Shown here one piece after another: positions 1 through 10,514 of a DNA stretch of 64,000 nucleotides (the first letter of the stretch is position 1; the number at the start of each line of letters is the position of its first letter). The notes beneath the pieces were generated by a model. That model saw only the letters and a program-made list of their open reading frames with translations, was not told the origin of the DNA and ran no database searches. This stretch comes from CAZGCA01 sp964524145 (lineage in GTDB: Bacteria > Hydrogenedentota > CAZGCA01). The stretch is taken from assembly GCA_964524145.1 (NCBI GenBank), contig CAZGCA010000016.1, forward strand, positions 14,948 to 78,947, given 5' to 3'. Made by a program: the position numbers and the translations under genes.

Positions 1-1
1 G

Positions 2-304
2 AACGACGCGGACGACGACGACGATGCCGACGGGCTGCCCGAAGACGGTACCGATCCGTTTCCGTTCGACACCGATAACGACTGGTTGCGAAACGACGTC
101 GACCCCGACGACGACAACGATCGCGTCTACGATTATCGCGAGGTCGAGGACGGCACCGACCCGCTCGACCCGACCGATTTCAACCCCGACTCGATGGCGC
201 CCCTCGCTGCCTTCGGCTCGCTCCTCGCACTCACCGCGGCCATCATCGCCGCAGCCGCGTTACGGGGAGTGACACGCCCCGGAACGCCGGCACGCACCGG
301 ATAG
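2..304 (+). CDS. C-terminal fragment of a Ca-binding, membrane-anchored surface protein
   Basis: The reading frame is open from the left edge of the window, so the N-terminus is missing. The first ~65 residues are very rich in Asp with DxDxDG-like spacing (for example DADGLPEDGTDP and DPDDDNDRV), as in thrombospondin type-3/EF-hand Ca-binding repeats. They are followed by one hydrophobic helix (LAAFGSLLALTAAIIAAAALRG) and a short basic tail. This layout fits a secreted protein held in a membrane by a C-terminal sorting or anchor segment. The anchor class (PEP-CTERM-like or other) is not clear, and no catalytic domain is visible here. Confidence 0.6.
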   Translation, partial: NDADDDDDADGLPEDGTDPFPFDTDNDWLRNDVDPDDDNDRVYDYREVEDGTDPLDPTDFNPDSMAPLAAFGSLLALTAAIIAAAALRGVTRPGTPARTG

Positions 305-437
305 ACCTACTCCAGGTGGCAACCGGTCGTGCCCGTGCTCGTAATCGTAATCGGACAATTCGTACAAACTTAGACACCACCACGGGTACGACCATCGAGC
401 CCAAGCATGCGTTGCACGCTTAGCTGCGGGCAGTCCA

Positions 438-794
438 CTACCCTCCGGGTTGGTTGCCCAGCAGCCGACGCAGAAACGCGTCCACGTCGAACTCGGATTC
501 GTCGCGAACAACGGCTTCCGGATGGAACCTCAACGGTGATTTGATGAAGGAATGGTGACATTGCGGACAAAGGTCGAGCTTGAACTGTTTGCAAACATCG
601 TCCTCGAGCTGTTGCGGGTCCATACCCTCGAGCCGTTCTATCAATGCTTCAAGTTCAGCCCTATGGTCACGCAGCAAATCGGCCAGCGATATCTCGATCG
701 TATCGTAGGCGGCGCGAACGTCTATCTTGACCTTATAGCGCAAGTCCTTCCGTTCCATTCTGCGGCCACAGCCGTCGCACACGTAGTATTTCAT
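438..794 (-). CDS. Small zinc-finger protein of unknown function
   Basis: 118 residues. The ATG at 794 is chosen because AGGAG lies just upstream and the protein then opens with MKYYVCDGCGRRM, a CxxC knuckle. A second pair (CPQCHH) lies near residue 80, so the two pairs probably bind one Zn. The middle is charged and helical and contains a Leu/Glu-rich stretch. It lies 11 bases downstream of lepB on the same strand and is probably co-transcribed with recO-lepA-lepB. I do not recognise the family. A nucleic-acid or protein-binding adaptor role is only a guess. Confidence 0.7.
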   Translation of the reverse strand: MKYYVCDGCGRRMERKDLRYKVKIDVRAAYDTIEISLADLLRDHRAELEALIERLEGMDPQQLEDDVCKQFKLDLCPQCHHSFIKSPLRFHPEAVVRDESEFDVDAFLRRLLGNQPGG

Positions 795-805
795 ACCGAA
801 CACTC

Positions 806-1555
806 CTACCTGAGCCGACCAATGCGCCCGGGAGGCCACCATTTTGCGAAGGCCCTGCCCTTGATATTCTTGAAGGGCACGTACCCCCATTTGCGGCCGT
901 CCCGGCTTTGCGCACTGTTGTCACCGAGAACAAAGTAGTGATCATCGGGCACGGTGATCTCCTTTGCGGTGGCAAAGTCCCCGAACCTTCTGGCATCGTT
1001 GTAGTAGTATTGATTGGCAATCTCGGGCGGGTCGGTCACCGGCTCGCCGTTGATAAGGATCTTGCCTCCGTCGATCTTTACACGCTCGCCCGGACGCCCA
1101 ATAACTCGTTTGACCAGGTTCTTCTTGAAAATGCCCAAGGTTTTCGGAGTTGCGGGATCCACTGTCTTGAAGACGACGACATGGCCTCGTTGCGGTTCTT
1201 TACCGCGCCACAACCTGATGCCCGTGAACGGTATCCTCGGACCGTAAACGAACTTGTTAACGAGTATCTTGTCTCCAATCTTGAGCGTGTCCTCCATCGA
1301 GCCACTCGGTATCTTGAACGGCTCTATAAGAAACTGCCGGATGACAAGCGCAATGGCAACGGCGACCGCTGCGGACTTCACCCACTCCAACAGATTTGCC
1401 ATTGTGAACCCGCCGACAATTCTTTCGACAAACCCGATGAATCCACCCTCAAACTTGTATTCTCTCTTGAGTTCGACTTGCCCATTATTCGATTGTTTGG
1501 TGCTCTTATTCGGCTGTTTGTTTTTCTGGTTGCTTTTGCTCTTCTTCTTGCCCAT
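806..1555 (-). CDS. lepB: Signal peptidase I
   Basis: 249 residues. Membrane-bound serine protease that removes signal peptides from secreted proteins. The N-terminus is Lys/Asn/Gln-rich and cytoplasmic. One membrane helix lies at about residues 56-78, followed by the box PSGSMEDTL with nucleophile Ser86. The general-base lysine is Lys149 in LVKRVIGRPGE, and the conserved GDNSAQSRDGR box is near the C-terminus. The start abuts the lepA stop with no gap, so the two are almost certainly translated from one mRNA, the classic lepA-lepB arrangement. Confidence 0.95.
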   Translation of the reverse strand: MGKKKSKSNQKNKQPNKSTKQSNNGQVELKREYKFEGGFIGFVERIVGGFTMANLLEWVKSAAVAVAIALVIRQFLIEPFKIPSGSMEDTLKIGDKILVNKFVYGPRIPFTGIRLWRGKEPQRGHVVVFKTVDPATPKTLGIFKKNLVKRVIGRPGERVKIDGGKILINGEPVTDPPEIANQYYYNDARRFGDFATAKEITVPDDHYFVLGDNSAQSRDGRKWGYVPFKNIKGRAFAKWWPPGRIGRLR

Positions 1556-3355
<1,800 letters not shown>

Positions 3356-3383
3356 AGGACTAAACTCTCTCTCCGGTCGGGGA

Positions 3384-4139
3384 TCACAGCGCTGCCGAGG
3401 CGCTCTTCAGAAAGCCCAAGGACTTGAGATCGCTCTCGATATGGTAGCATGCGAACCGGTTGATAGCATCGAACAGCTTCGCGCATATCTCGCTCGGAAC
3501 ACGCGTTCGTCCGAGCAGGTCGTCTTCCATGGACCCGAGCTTCGCCAACAGCTTCAGTTCCGCTCCCGTCAATGTGACCGCAGGCTCTTTCGTGCATTTA
3601 TCGCACGCGAGACCGCCCGCAGGCAGACTGAGGTGAACCCGCTTCCCGTCGGGGTGTGCACGGCACACGACGCAACAGTCAAGCACGGGAGCCACGCCGG
3701 CTGTCTTGAGAACACGCAGACAAAAGGCGATGCAGAACTGCTGCATCTTGCCTTTACACGACCCGATGAACCTGAGCCCTTCAACCAGTTCGCTGAACAG
3801 TTCTTCGGACGGGTCGCCTTCCGGCGCCACTTTGCCGACGAGCTCGACACAGTAGCTTGCGTAAGAGTAGCGAGCAAAGTCGGACTTGATGTCGTCAAAT
3901 CGGTTGATAGTTTCTGCTTCCTTGATCGTTTGCACGTTGCGGGCGGCTTTGTAGTAGTACACCAACTCCAGGTGCGTCATCGGCTCGATCGCGTCGCCAA
4001 TCGTGTTTCCAGGACGTTTTAACCCTTTCGCGATCGCCGAGATGCGGCCATGGTCTGGCGTCAAGAACGACGCGATTCGGCTCGTTTCGCCATACTCGAT
4101 TGTCCGTAAGACAACCGCTTCGCTCGTTTCGAGAGACAT
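3384..4139 (-). CDS. recO: DNA repair protein RecO
   Basis: 251 residues from the ATG at 4139 (MSLETSEAVVLRTIEYGE). It loads RecA on SSB-coated DNA together with RecR/RecF. The N-terminal OB-fold begins with the typical VVLRT..YGE..RI pattern and GRISAIAKGLKRP. The helical C-terminal half holds a Zn site formed by CCVVC and CDKC. The frame stays open upstream to 4226, but only the shorter form matches the usual RecO N-terminus. It is probably the first gene of the recO-lepA-lepB operon, 28 bases before lepA. Confidence 0.9.
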   Translation of the reverse strand: MSLETSEAVVLRTIEYGETSRIASFLTPDHGRISAIAKGLKRPGNTIGDAIEPMTHLELVYYYKAARNVQTIKEAETINRFDDIKSDFARYSYASYCVELVGKVAPEGDPSEELFSELVEGLRFIGSCKGKMQQFCIAFCLRVLKTAGVAPVLDCCVVCRAHPDGKRVHLSLPAGGLACDKCTKEPAVTLTGAELKLLAKLGSMEDDLLGRTRVPSEICAKLFDAINRFACYHIESDLKSLGFLKSASAAL

Positions 4140-4196
4140 CTTCTCTGTCACCGTTTTTTCGGGAACATAACGTCGTTTGCTGTATCGTCTTAGGCT

Positions 4197-4226
4197 ATGA
4201 TACCATCCTGCCCGATGCTGAGGCAA
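4197..4226 (-). promoter_or_regulatory. Putative sigma-70 promoter for recO-lepA-lepB
   Basis: On the minus strand TTGCCT (4226-4221) and TATCAT (4202-4197) are separated by 18 bases, about 60 bases before the chosen recO start. Judged by eye only. Confidence 0.4.
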
Positions 4227-4265
4227 GAGGTGCCTTACGCGAGCGGCCTGATCTCGCGCCGATGT

Positions 4266-4295
4266 TTGACAGCGAGCAGACGTGTGTGCTACACT
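4266..4295 (+). promoter_or_regulatory. Putative sigma-70 promoter for the lysA-disA-pyr run
   Basis: TTGACA (4266-4271) and TACACT (4290-4295) with an 18-base spacer, about 80 bases before lysA. It is back to back with the recO promoter, so the 4140-4373 interval looks like a divergent promoter region. Confidence 0.5.
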
Positions 4296-4373
4296 TCTCT
4301 CAAACAGCGCCGATTGTCTAATTGGTTGTCAGACGAGGTCTTAGCGTATCTTCAAGGGAGCTGATACGGAACG

Positions 4374-5624
4374 GTGAACCATTTCGATTACAGAGACGGC
4401 ATGTTGCATTGTGAGGAGTTGGCGCTCAGCAAGGTCGCTGCCGCCGTCGGAACGCCCTGTTATGTCTACAGCGAGAGAACGATTTTGCGCCACTTTCGCC
4501 GGCTCGACGAAGCCTTCGGCGATCTGCCGCATCTCGTCTGTTACGCGGTAAAGTCCAACCCCAACCTGGGAGTGCTCAAGGTGCTCGCGGACGCGGGTGC
4601 CGGTGCAGAGGTCGTATCGGGCGGCGAACTGTTTCGCGCGCTCAAGGTCGGGATAACGCCGGTCAAGATAGTCTTCAACGGGAACGGAAAAACGGAGGCC
4701 GAGCTGGAGTATGCCGTGCAGAGCGGAATACTGATGGTGAACGCCGACTCGGCGGGAGAGCTGCGGCTGCTGAACGAAGTGGCAGGGAGGCTTGGCAGGC
4801 GCGTGCCCATAGCGTTGCGTGTCAACCCGGACATCGACCCCGGCACACACCCCTATATATCCACGGGGCTCAAGAAGAGCAAGTTCGGCGTGAGCATCGA
4901 AAACGCCGTCGAGTGCTACGGGCTGGCCCGCGAACTGCCTAACCTCGAGGTCGTGGGTGTACACAGCCATATCGGTTCGCAGATAACCAATGTCGAACCG
5001 TTTGTGGAATCAGTGGGGAAGCTCGCCGATTTGGTCGAGGAGTTGCGAGCTGCGGGTCACCGGATTGAGTTCCTGGATCTTGGCGGCGGTATAGGCATCA
5101 CGTACGACAACGAGTCGCCTCCAACTTATGAAGAGGTTGTCGAGGCAATCTCGCCTCACGTGCGACGCGCCGGTTGCACGGTGCTCATCGAGCCGGGCAG
5201 GTCGATCGTCGGCAACGCGGGGGTGCTTCTCACTCGCGTTCTCTACGTGAAACAAGGTGCAGAGAAGGACTTCGTCGTGGTCGACACCGCAATGAACGAC
5301 CTTGCGCGTCCGTCTCTCTACGGGAGCTACCATGCCATACAACCGGTGACAAACCATGCCGAGAACGCCGAGACGCTCGTGGCGGACGTAGTGGGCGGCA
5401 TTTGCGAATCGGGCGATTTTCTTGCCAGGGATCGGCAACTGCCAACGCCACGGCAAGGCGATCTCTTGGCAATAATGAGCGCGGGCGCGTACGGTTCTGC
5501 AATGAGTTCGATGTACAACTCGCGGCCGCTTGTGCCGGAGGTGCTGGTTTCGGGTGGCAGCTTCGCGGTGGTCAGGAGACGACCTTCATACGATGAGATG
5601 GTTGCGCTGGAGAGTCCGGACTGA
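4374..5624 (+). CDS. lysA: Diaminopimelate decarboxylase
   Basis: 416 residues, GTG start. PLP enzyme that converts meso-diaminopimelate to lysine, the last step of lysine synthesis. The PLP lysine is Lys60 in YAVKSNPN. HSHIGSQ and the glycine loop GGGIGITY bind the cofactor phosphate, EPGRSIVGNAG forms part of the active site, and the substrate-side Cys lies in GGICESGDFLA. Fold-type III barrel plus beta domain, full length. It opens a plus-strand run that continues through disA and the pyr genes. Confidence 0.95.
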   Translation: MNHFDYRDGMLHCEELALSKVAAAVGTPCYVYSERTILRHFRRLDEAFGDLPHLVCYAVKSNPNLGVLKVLADAGAGAEVVSGGELFRALKVGITPVKIVFNGNGKTEAELEYAVQSGILMVNADSAGELRLLNEVAGRLGRRVPIALRVNPDIDPGTHPYISTGLKKSKFGVSIENAVECYGLARELPNLEVVGVHSHIGSQITNVEPFVESVGKLADLVEELRAAGHRIEFLDLGGGIGITYDNESPPTYEEVVEAISPHVRRAGCTVLIEPGRSIVGNAGVLLTRVLYVKQGAEKDFVVVDTAMNDLARPSLYGSYHAIQPVTNHAENAETLVADVVGGICESGDFLARDRQLPTPRQGDLLAIMSAGAYGSAMSSMYNSRPLVPEVLVSGGSFAVVRRRPSYDEMVALESPD

Positions 5625-5707
5625 GCCCATGTGCGGGGAGCTAACCGCCGGGAGCCGGCTGGCGTACAGGGAGCCGCAACTTGAGGGTGTAACAGCGGAG
5701 AACTGAT

Positions 5708-6790
5708 GTGGCGAAGAAGGGAACAGAGGAACGCATTCAGGAGAAGTATCTCGAGGCCTTGAAACTCATAGCACCGGGCACGAGTCTCAGGGAAGGTATC
5801 TCTTACATACTGCAGAGCGGGAGCGGCGGGCTAATAGTGCTCGGCGACTCGAAGAAGGTTCGCGGCCTGTGCGAGGGCGGGTTCGAGGTCGACCGGCCGT
5901 ATGCGCCGACGTATCTCTACGAGTTGTCCAAGATGGACGGCGCCATAGTGCTCAGCTCGGAAGCGAAACATATCATTGCTGCCAACGTGTTTCTGGTACC
6001 GTCGCGGACGATCCCGTCGGTCGAGACCGGTACAAGACACCGGGCTGCCGAACGAATGTCGAAACAGACGGGCGCAGTGGTGCTTGCGATTTCCGAACGG
6101 CGCGCCTCGATGACGCTCTACGTCGGACCGATGAAGCACGTTATGGACAACATACCGACGCTGGCCAACAAGGCTGCCCAGGCGCTGCAAACGCTCGAGA
6201 AATACACCTCGATACTGCACAACGCGATGCGCGATCTCGGGGTGCGGGAGTTCCAGGATATGGTGACCGTTTTCGACGTGTGCGGAACCATACAGCGTGC
6301 TGAGATGGTGCGCAGGATCGGTGAAGAAATCGGGCCGCAGATTATCGAGCTCGGAAGCGAGGGCCGACTCATAGAGCTGCAATTGAGAGAGCACATCGCC
6401 GATCTCGACGAAGGCATGCTGATGATTGACGATTACTACAAATCCCGGTCCGGGTTTGACGCTGACGACGCGCGAAAACAGATTGCCGAACTGACGGGCA
6501 AGGAGCTGCTCAATCTCAACAACATATCCAACGCGCTCGGGTACGGGCTCAACATGAGAAGCGTTGACACGTACCTGACACCACGCGGTTACCGGGTGCT
6601 TTACGCAACACAGCGGATCCCCAGAAACGTGATCGACAGGCTGGTGGCAACGTTTGGCAACCTGCAAGCGGTGCTGCGCGCGCCTCGCGAACAGCTCGTC
6701 GCCGTAGACGGTGTCGGCGAGGTGATGGCTGAACGCATTCGGGTCGGCCTGGATCTGCTGCGCAACCAGTTGTCGCTCGAACTGCGTTAG
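5708..6790 (+). CDS. disA: Diadenylate cyclase DisA (c-di-AMP synthase, DNA-scanning)
   Basis: 360 residues, GTG start. Makes cyclic di-AMP from two ATP. The DAC domain spans roughly residues 1-150 with the catalytic DGA in KMDGAIVLS and the GTRHRAAERMS box that contacts ATP. A helical spine follows, then a C-terminal helix-hairpin-helix DNA-binding domain (LVAVDGVGEVMAERIR). All expected domains are present. DisA is best known from Gram-positives and actinobacteria, so its presence in a genome with LPS genes is notable. It lies 83 bases after lysA and 14 before pyrK. Confidence 0.95.
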   Translation: MAKKGTEERIQEKYLEALKLIAPGTSLREGISYILQSGSGGLIVLGDSKKVRGLCEGGFEVDRPYAPTYLYELSKMDGAIVLSSEAKHIIAANVFLVPSRTIPSVETGTRHRAAERMSKQTGAVVLAISERRASMTLYVGPMKHVMDNIPTLANKAAQALQTLEKYTSILHNAMRDLGVREFQDMVTVFDVCGTIQRAEMVRRIGEEIGPQIIELGSEGRLIELQLREHIADLDEGMLMIDDYYKSRSGFDADDARKQIAELTGKELLNLNNISNALGYGLNMRSVDTYLTPRGYRVLYATQRIPRNVIDRLVATFGNLQAVLRAPREQLVAVDGVGEVMAERIRVGLDLLRNQLSLELR

Positions 6791-6804
6791 AAACGATACG
6801 CGAG

Positions 6805-7647
6805 ATGCCCACCAGACATGCACTGAAGGTTGCAGAGAACCGCCATCTGGGTCTCGACCGATACAAGCTGCGTGTCGAGTGGCCCGACACATCCGTCGAA
6901 GTTCACTCCGGACAATTCTTCATGGTGAAGTGCGGTTCGGGCAACGATCCCTTCCTCAGACGACCGATAAGCCTTCACAGGATGATCCGACGCGACGGCG
7001 GCGACCAGTCAATCGAGATGTTGTTCGACGTCCGAGGCCGGGGCACGGCGTTGCTTGCCCGGAAGAAGCCCGGTGACGTTGTCGATCTCATTGGACCGTT
7101 GGGAAACGGATTCCGAGTCAATCAGGAGACCGACAGGCACTGCATTGTCGCCGGTGGGATCGGCGTAGCGCCGATGGTCGCGCTGGCAGCGGAGCTGGTG
7201 GCCTCTGCGGGAGATCCCTTGCGGGTATCCGTGGTGATCGGTGCCCGAACCTCGGACCAGTTGCTTTGCGTGTGGGATTTCCGCGAACTGGGTATCTCGC
7301 CCGACATAGCGACAGACGACGGCAGCGAAGGATTCGAGGGGACTGCATTCGCGCTTGCAAAGGCCTTGCTCCGCGACTCGGGTACCGCGTGCTATGCGTG
7401 CGGTCCAAACGCGATGCTGGCGAGTATCGCCCGGATGTGCCTGGAACGGCAGGTTCCGTGCCAGGTGTCCGTCGAGTCTCTTATGGGGTGCGGTGTGGGA
7501 GTCTGTATGGGCTGCGTGTTGCCGTCCAGATCGGACGATGGAGAAGTTGTCTACAAGCGCGCATGTGTTGAAGGGCCTGTGTTCGATGCGGACAACATCT
7601 ACTGGGACCACGGCACCATGAAAGACGTGTTACGGGTGTTGAAGTGA
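6805..7647 (+). CDS. pyrK: Dihydroorotate dehydrogenase B, electron-transfer subunit
   Basis: 280 residues. Iron-sulfur flavoprotein that passes electrons from the PyrD FMN to NAD+. The FAD-binding barrel is followed by an NAD domain (VAGGIGVAPMVALA, YACGPNAML). The C-terminal [2Fe-2S] ligands are in MGCGVGVCMGCV plus the later Cys in YKRACVEGPVF. The last 4 bases (GTGA) overlap the pyrD start, which implies translational coupling of the two subunits. Confidence 0.94.
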   Translation: MPTRHALKVAENRHLGLDRYKLRVEWPDTSVEVHSGQFFMVKCGSGNDPFLRRPISLHRMIRRDGGDQSIEMLFDVRGRGTALLARKKPGDVVDLIGPLGNGFRVNQETDRHCIVAGGIGVAPMVALAAELVASAGDPLRVSVVIGARTSDQLLCVWDFRELGISPDIATDDGSEGFEGTAFALAKALLRDSGTACYACGPNAMLASIARMCLERQVPCQVSVESLMGCGVGVCMGCVLPSRSDDGEVVYKRACVEGPVFDADNIYWDHGTMKDVLRVLK

Positions 7648-8573
7648 CCGAGCCTGACCTCTCCGTGCAGATCGCAACCGTCCGAATGAAGAACCCCGTG
7701 ATGGTTGCCTCCGGCACGTTCGGGTACGGGCTCGAGTACTCGATGCATATCGACGTAAGCCGCCTCGGAGCAATCGTCCTCAAGAGCATCACGCTCGAGC
7801 CGTGGCCCGGCAACCCGCCGCCCCGTATAGCCGAAACTCCGTCGGGGATGCTCAACGCGATCGGGGTCGAGAATATCGGTGTGCGCGCGTTGATCGCCGA
7901 GCAGCTGCCGGCTCTTGCCGACTTCAACGTGCCTGTTATAGCAAACGTAATGGGCCGGGAAGTCGCGGACTACGCGAAGCTCGCGGAGATTCTGAATGGT
8001 CAGCAGGTTGTGGCTGCTATCGAGCTCAACACTTCGTGCCCGAACGTGGGCCGTCGCGGACCTGCCCACAGTCTTATCGCTCAGCACCCACAGTCGGTAT
8101 CGCGTCTGGTGAAGACGGTGCGGGACGCTACAACGTTGCCGCTCATCGTGAAACTTTCACCCGACGTGACACATATAGGAACGATCGCGCACGCTGCCGA
8201 GCAGGCCGGAGCGGACGCGGTATCGCTCGTGAACAGCTTCCCGGCGATGGCGATCGACGTCGAGACGCGGCTCCCGTCCCTCGCAAATGTCACGGGCGGC
8301 CTGACGGGACCGGCCATACGACCTATAGCCGTCAAGAAGGTATGGGACGCGGCGAAAGCTGTGTCAATTCCCGTGATAGGCATGGGCGGGATAGCAAGCG
8401 CCCGCGACGCGTTGGAGTTTATTATAGCGGGCGCGAGCGCGGTCGCGGTCGGCAGCGCCACGTTCGCCGAACCCGAAACCGCGCTCAACGTCATTGACGG
8501 CATAGAGCAGTATATGTCGAGGCACGGTATCGCCACGGTTTCAGAGATTGTCGGCACATTGAAGGAAAGCTAA
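7644..8573 (+). CDS. pyrD: Dihydroorotate dehydrogenase B, catalytic subunit
   Basis: 309 residues, GTG start overlapping the pyrK stop. Oxidises dihydroorotate to orotate with FMN. Class 1B features are visible: NPVMVASGTFGYG at the N-terminus, the ELNTSCPNVG loop with the catalytic Cys region, PLIVKLSPDVT with the FMN-binding Lys, and the GMGGIASARDALEFIIAGA phosphate-binding end. The partner is PyrK, so NAD+ is the likely electron acceptor. Confidence 0.95.
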   Translation: MTEPDLSVQIATVRMKNPVMVASGTFGYGLEYSMHIDVSRLGAIVLKSITLEPWPGNPPPRIAETPSGMLNAIGVENIGVRALIAEQLPALADFNVPVIANVMGREVADYAKLAEILNGQQVVAAIELNTSCPNVGRRGPAHSLIAQHPQSVSRLVKTVRDATTLPLIVKLSPDVTHIGTIAHAAEQAGADAVSLVNSFPAMAIDVETRLPSLANVTGGLTGPAIRPIAVKKVWDAAKAVSIPVIGMGGIASARDALEFIIAGASAVAVGSATFAEPETALNVIDGIEQYMSRHGIATVSEIVGTLKES

Positions 8574-8574
8574 A

Positions 8575-9297
8575 GTGACGAGGCCGAGTTCCCAACTGAT
8601 CGTCGCGCTCGACGTGGATTCCGCGGACCGGGCCCTCGAGATGGCGGACACGCTTCGCGGCGTCGCAAGCTTCTTCAAGGTCGGCAGCGAGCTGTTTACC
8701 GCTGCCGGGCCGGACGTCGTAACCGCGCTCAAACAGAACGGGTGCAGCGTGTTTCTCGACCTCAAGTTCCACGATATTCCGAACACTGTTGCGGGCGCTG
8801 TCAAAGCTGCGTGCGGACTTCGAGTGGATATGCTGAACGTACACGCTGCCGGCGGTCGTGCGATGATGGAGGCCGCCGCCGATGCAGCACACGTTTTTGA
8901 GCCCCGGCCGATACTCCTGGCCGTGACCGTTCTCACCAGCATCAGCGAGGACGTCCTGAACGAGGAGCTCGGTATAACGCGCGACGTCGATACGGCTGTG
9001 ACACACTTTGCGGTACTGGCGAAACAGTCGGGTCTGGACGGCGTTGTCGCGTCCCCGAGAGAGTGCGGCATCATACGAGCCCAACTCGGCAACGAGTTCG
9101 TCATCGTCACGCCGGGCGTTCGGCCCGAGTGGGCAAGCAAAGATGACCAGAGCCGTGTCGCTACGCCCGCGCAAGCGATAGCCGACGGTGCAGACTACGT
9201 CGTTGTCGGCCGGCCCATTACCCGTGCTGCGGACCCCGCCGACGCTGCACGGAAGATTGTCGAGGAATTGGGTGCTGCTCGAAAACGGGAAGGGTGA
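8575..9297 (+). CDS. pyrF: Orotidine 5'-phosphate decarboxylase
   Basis: 240 residues, GTG start one base after the pyrD stop. Converts OMP to UMP. The signature FLDLKFHDIPNTV carries the catalytic Asp/Lys charge network, IVALDVDS is the first substrate-binding strand, and VVGRPITRAADP binds phosphate. Prokaryotic type 1 length. Confidence 0.95.
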   Translation: MTRPSSQLIVALDVDSADRALEMADTLRGVASFFKVGSELFTAAGPDVVTALKQNGCSVFLDLKFHDIPNTVAGAVKAACGLRVDMLNVHAAGGRAMMEAAADAAHVFEPRPILLAVTVLTSISEDVLNEELGITRDVDTAVTHFAVLAKQSGLDGVVASPRECGIIRAQLGNEFVIVTPGVRPEWASKDDQSRVATPAQAIADGADYVVVGRPITRAADPADAARKIVEELGAARKREG

Positions 9298-9303
9298 ACG
9301 GCC

Positions 9304-9888
9304 ATGATCTCGTCTGACGAAGTCATCCGGATATTCGAAGAACGAGGCGCGCTGTTGCGCGGCCATTTCCTGCTCGCAAGCGGCAAACACAGCGACGCTT
9401 TTCTGCAGGCAGCCCGCGTCATTCAGTACCCGGAAGAGCTTGTCCGGTTATGCGGCGCGCTCGCCGATACGTTTCGGGACCAGAACGTTGACTTGGTCGT
9501 GGGCCCGGCAACAGGCGGGATACCGATAGCGCACGAAGTCGCTCGAGCGCTTGGTGTGCGTTCGGCGTTTTCCGAACACGACGGCGACACCATGGCCGTG
9601 CGGCGCGGGTTGCGTATCGAGCAAGGCGAACGCGCTATCGTTGTGGACGACGTGGTAACCACGGGCGGCTCGATACGGAAGACCGTCGAACACCTGCAAA
9701 CGCGCGGTTGCGACGTCGTCGGAATCGGCGCGTTCGTCTTCCGCGGCCGGATCCAGGACCATCCGTTCGGTTCAGAGCCCTCGTTCCACGTGCTTGCGAC
9801 CATCGAAGTGGGCAGCTACCAGCCCGCCGACTGCCCCATGTGCAAATCCAGCGTTCCGCTGGTCGACCCCGACGACCTCTTCGCCTAG
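9304..9888 (+). CDS. pyrE: Orotate phosphoribosyltransferase
   Basis: 194 residues. Joins orotate and PRPP to give OMP. The PRPP-binding loop VVDDVVTTGGS is intact and the flexible catalytic loop is present around residues 88-100. The C-terminal extension has two cysteines (CPMC), seen in the longer PyrE type of thermophiles and candidate phyla. It is the last gene of the lysA-disA-pyrKDFE run. Confidence 0.94.
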   Translation: MISSDEVIRIFEERGALLRGHFLLASGKHSDAFLQAARVIQYPEELVRLCGALADTFRDQNVDLVVGPATGGIPIAHEVARALGVRSAFSEHDGDTMAVRRGLRIEQGERAIVVDDVVTTGGSIRKTVEHLQTRGCDVVGIGAFVFRGRIQDHPFGSEPSFHVLATIEVGSYQPADCPMCKSSVPLVDPDDLFA

Positions 9889-9912
9889 CCCGCCGTCATT
9901 GTGGATGCCTGA

Positions 9913-9927
9913 CCCAGCTTCGCTGGG
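9913..9927 (+). terminator. Short hairpin downstream of pyrE
   Basis: CCCAGC-TTC-GCTGGG forms a perfect 6-bp stem with a 3-base loop, 24 bases after the pyrE stop. No T-run follows, so it may be a weak terminator or an mRNA-protecting hairpin. Confidence 0.35.
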
Positions 9928-10069
9928 ATATTCGCCAAATCAACTGCCATAACCACCTTTGTGAGGAGCGAGCCGCACCCCTTCAGCCCGCATACAGGCC
10001 AGACTTGTAGCGCAGGCTCCCAGCCCGCATTCAGCTCGTAACAGAAAGTCTCAGGAGGCCACCAAACGG

Positions 10070-10504
10070 CTAGCGGCTCGACACAAGAGACAGAAGCTCC
10101 CGGGTTTGCTTAGAGCCTAGATACTGATAGCCCTGAGGGGGATGGAACCCAATGAAGTGTTTCCGGAGGATGTTTAGGCCTAGCGGATCTTGAAATTCCC
10201 ATGGGTTTTGAAGGAAGATTCCGAACCCGACAGAAGCACCGGCGTAATAGGCCTTGAACTGTTCGAGCGTTATTCCTGCCTCTCCCCGCACCTTCCGCCA
10301 GAGACTCCCAATTTCGTCTCCCACAATCTGTCTCACCTCAAAACCACCCACCAACGCTTTGACGGGGGAGGATACGTACACCAAGACCCAATCTCCTGTC
10401 CTTACGTGTGGTCTGACTCTCCTCAGTTCCACGGTTTTCCTTCCCTCAAAGAGCTTCTGTGCAAATTCTGGGCGAATGGACAACAGCAGGGCTTGCTTTG
10501 GCAT
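10070..10504 (-). CDS. Stand-alone ASCH (PUA-like) domain protein
   Basis: 144 residues. ASCH domains are PUA-like folds that bind RNA or modified nucleosides. Here ALLLSIRPEFAQKLFEG, KTVELRR, a GDWVLVYVSSPVKALVGGFEV core and the closing NPWEFQDPLGL match the usual ASCH layout. GAGGT lies 7 bases before the ATG. It starts 10 bases after the GNAT-PIN-ASCH fusion gene on the same strand, so the two are probably co-transcribed. The fusion protein carries a second, diverged copy of this domain. Base composition is visibly less GC-rich than the flanking genes. Function unknown; candidate antitoxin or RNA-recognition subunit. Confidence 0.8.
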   Translation of the reverse strand: MPKQALLLSIRPEFAQKLFEGRKTVELRRVRPHVRTGDWVLVYVSSPVKALVGGFEVRQIVGDEIGSLWRKVRGEAGITLEQFKAYYAGASVGFGIFLQNPWEFQDPLGLNILRKHFIGFHPPQGYQYLGSKQTRELLSLVSSR

Positions 10505-10514
10505 TAGGTTTACC

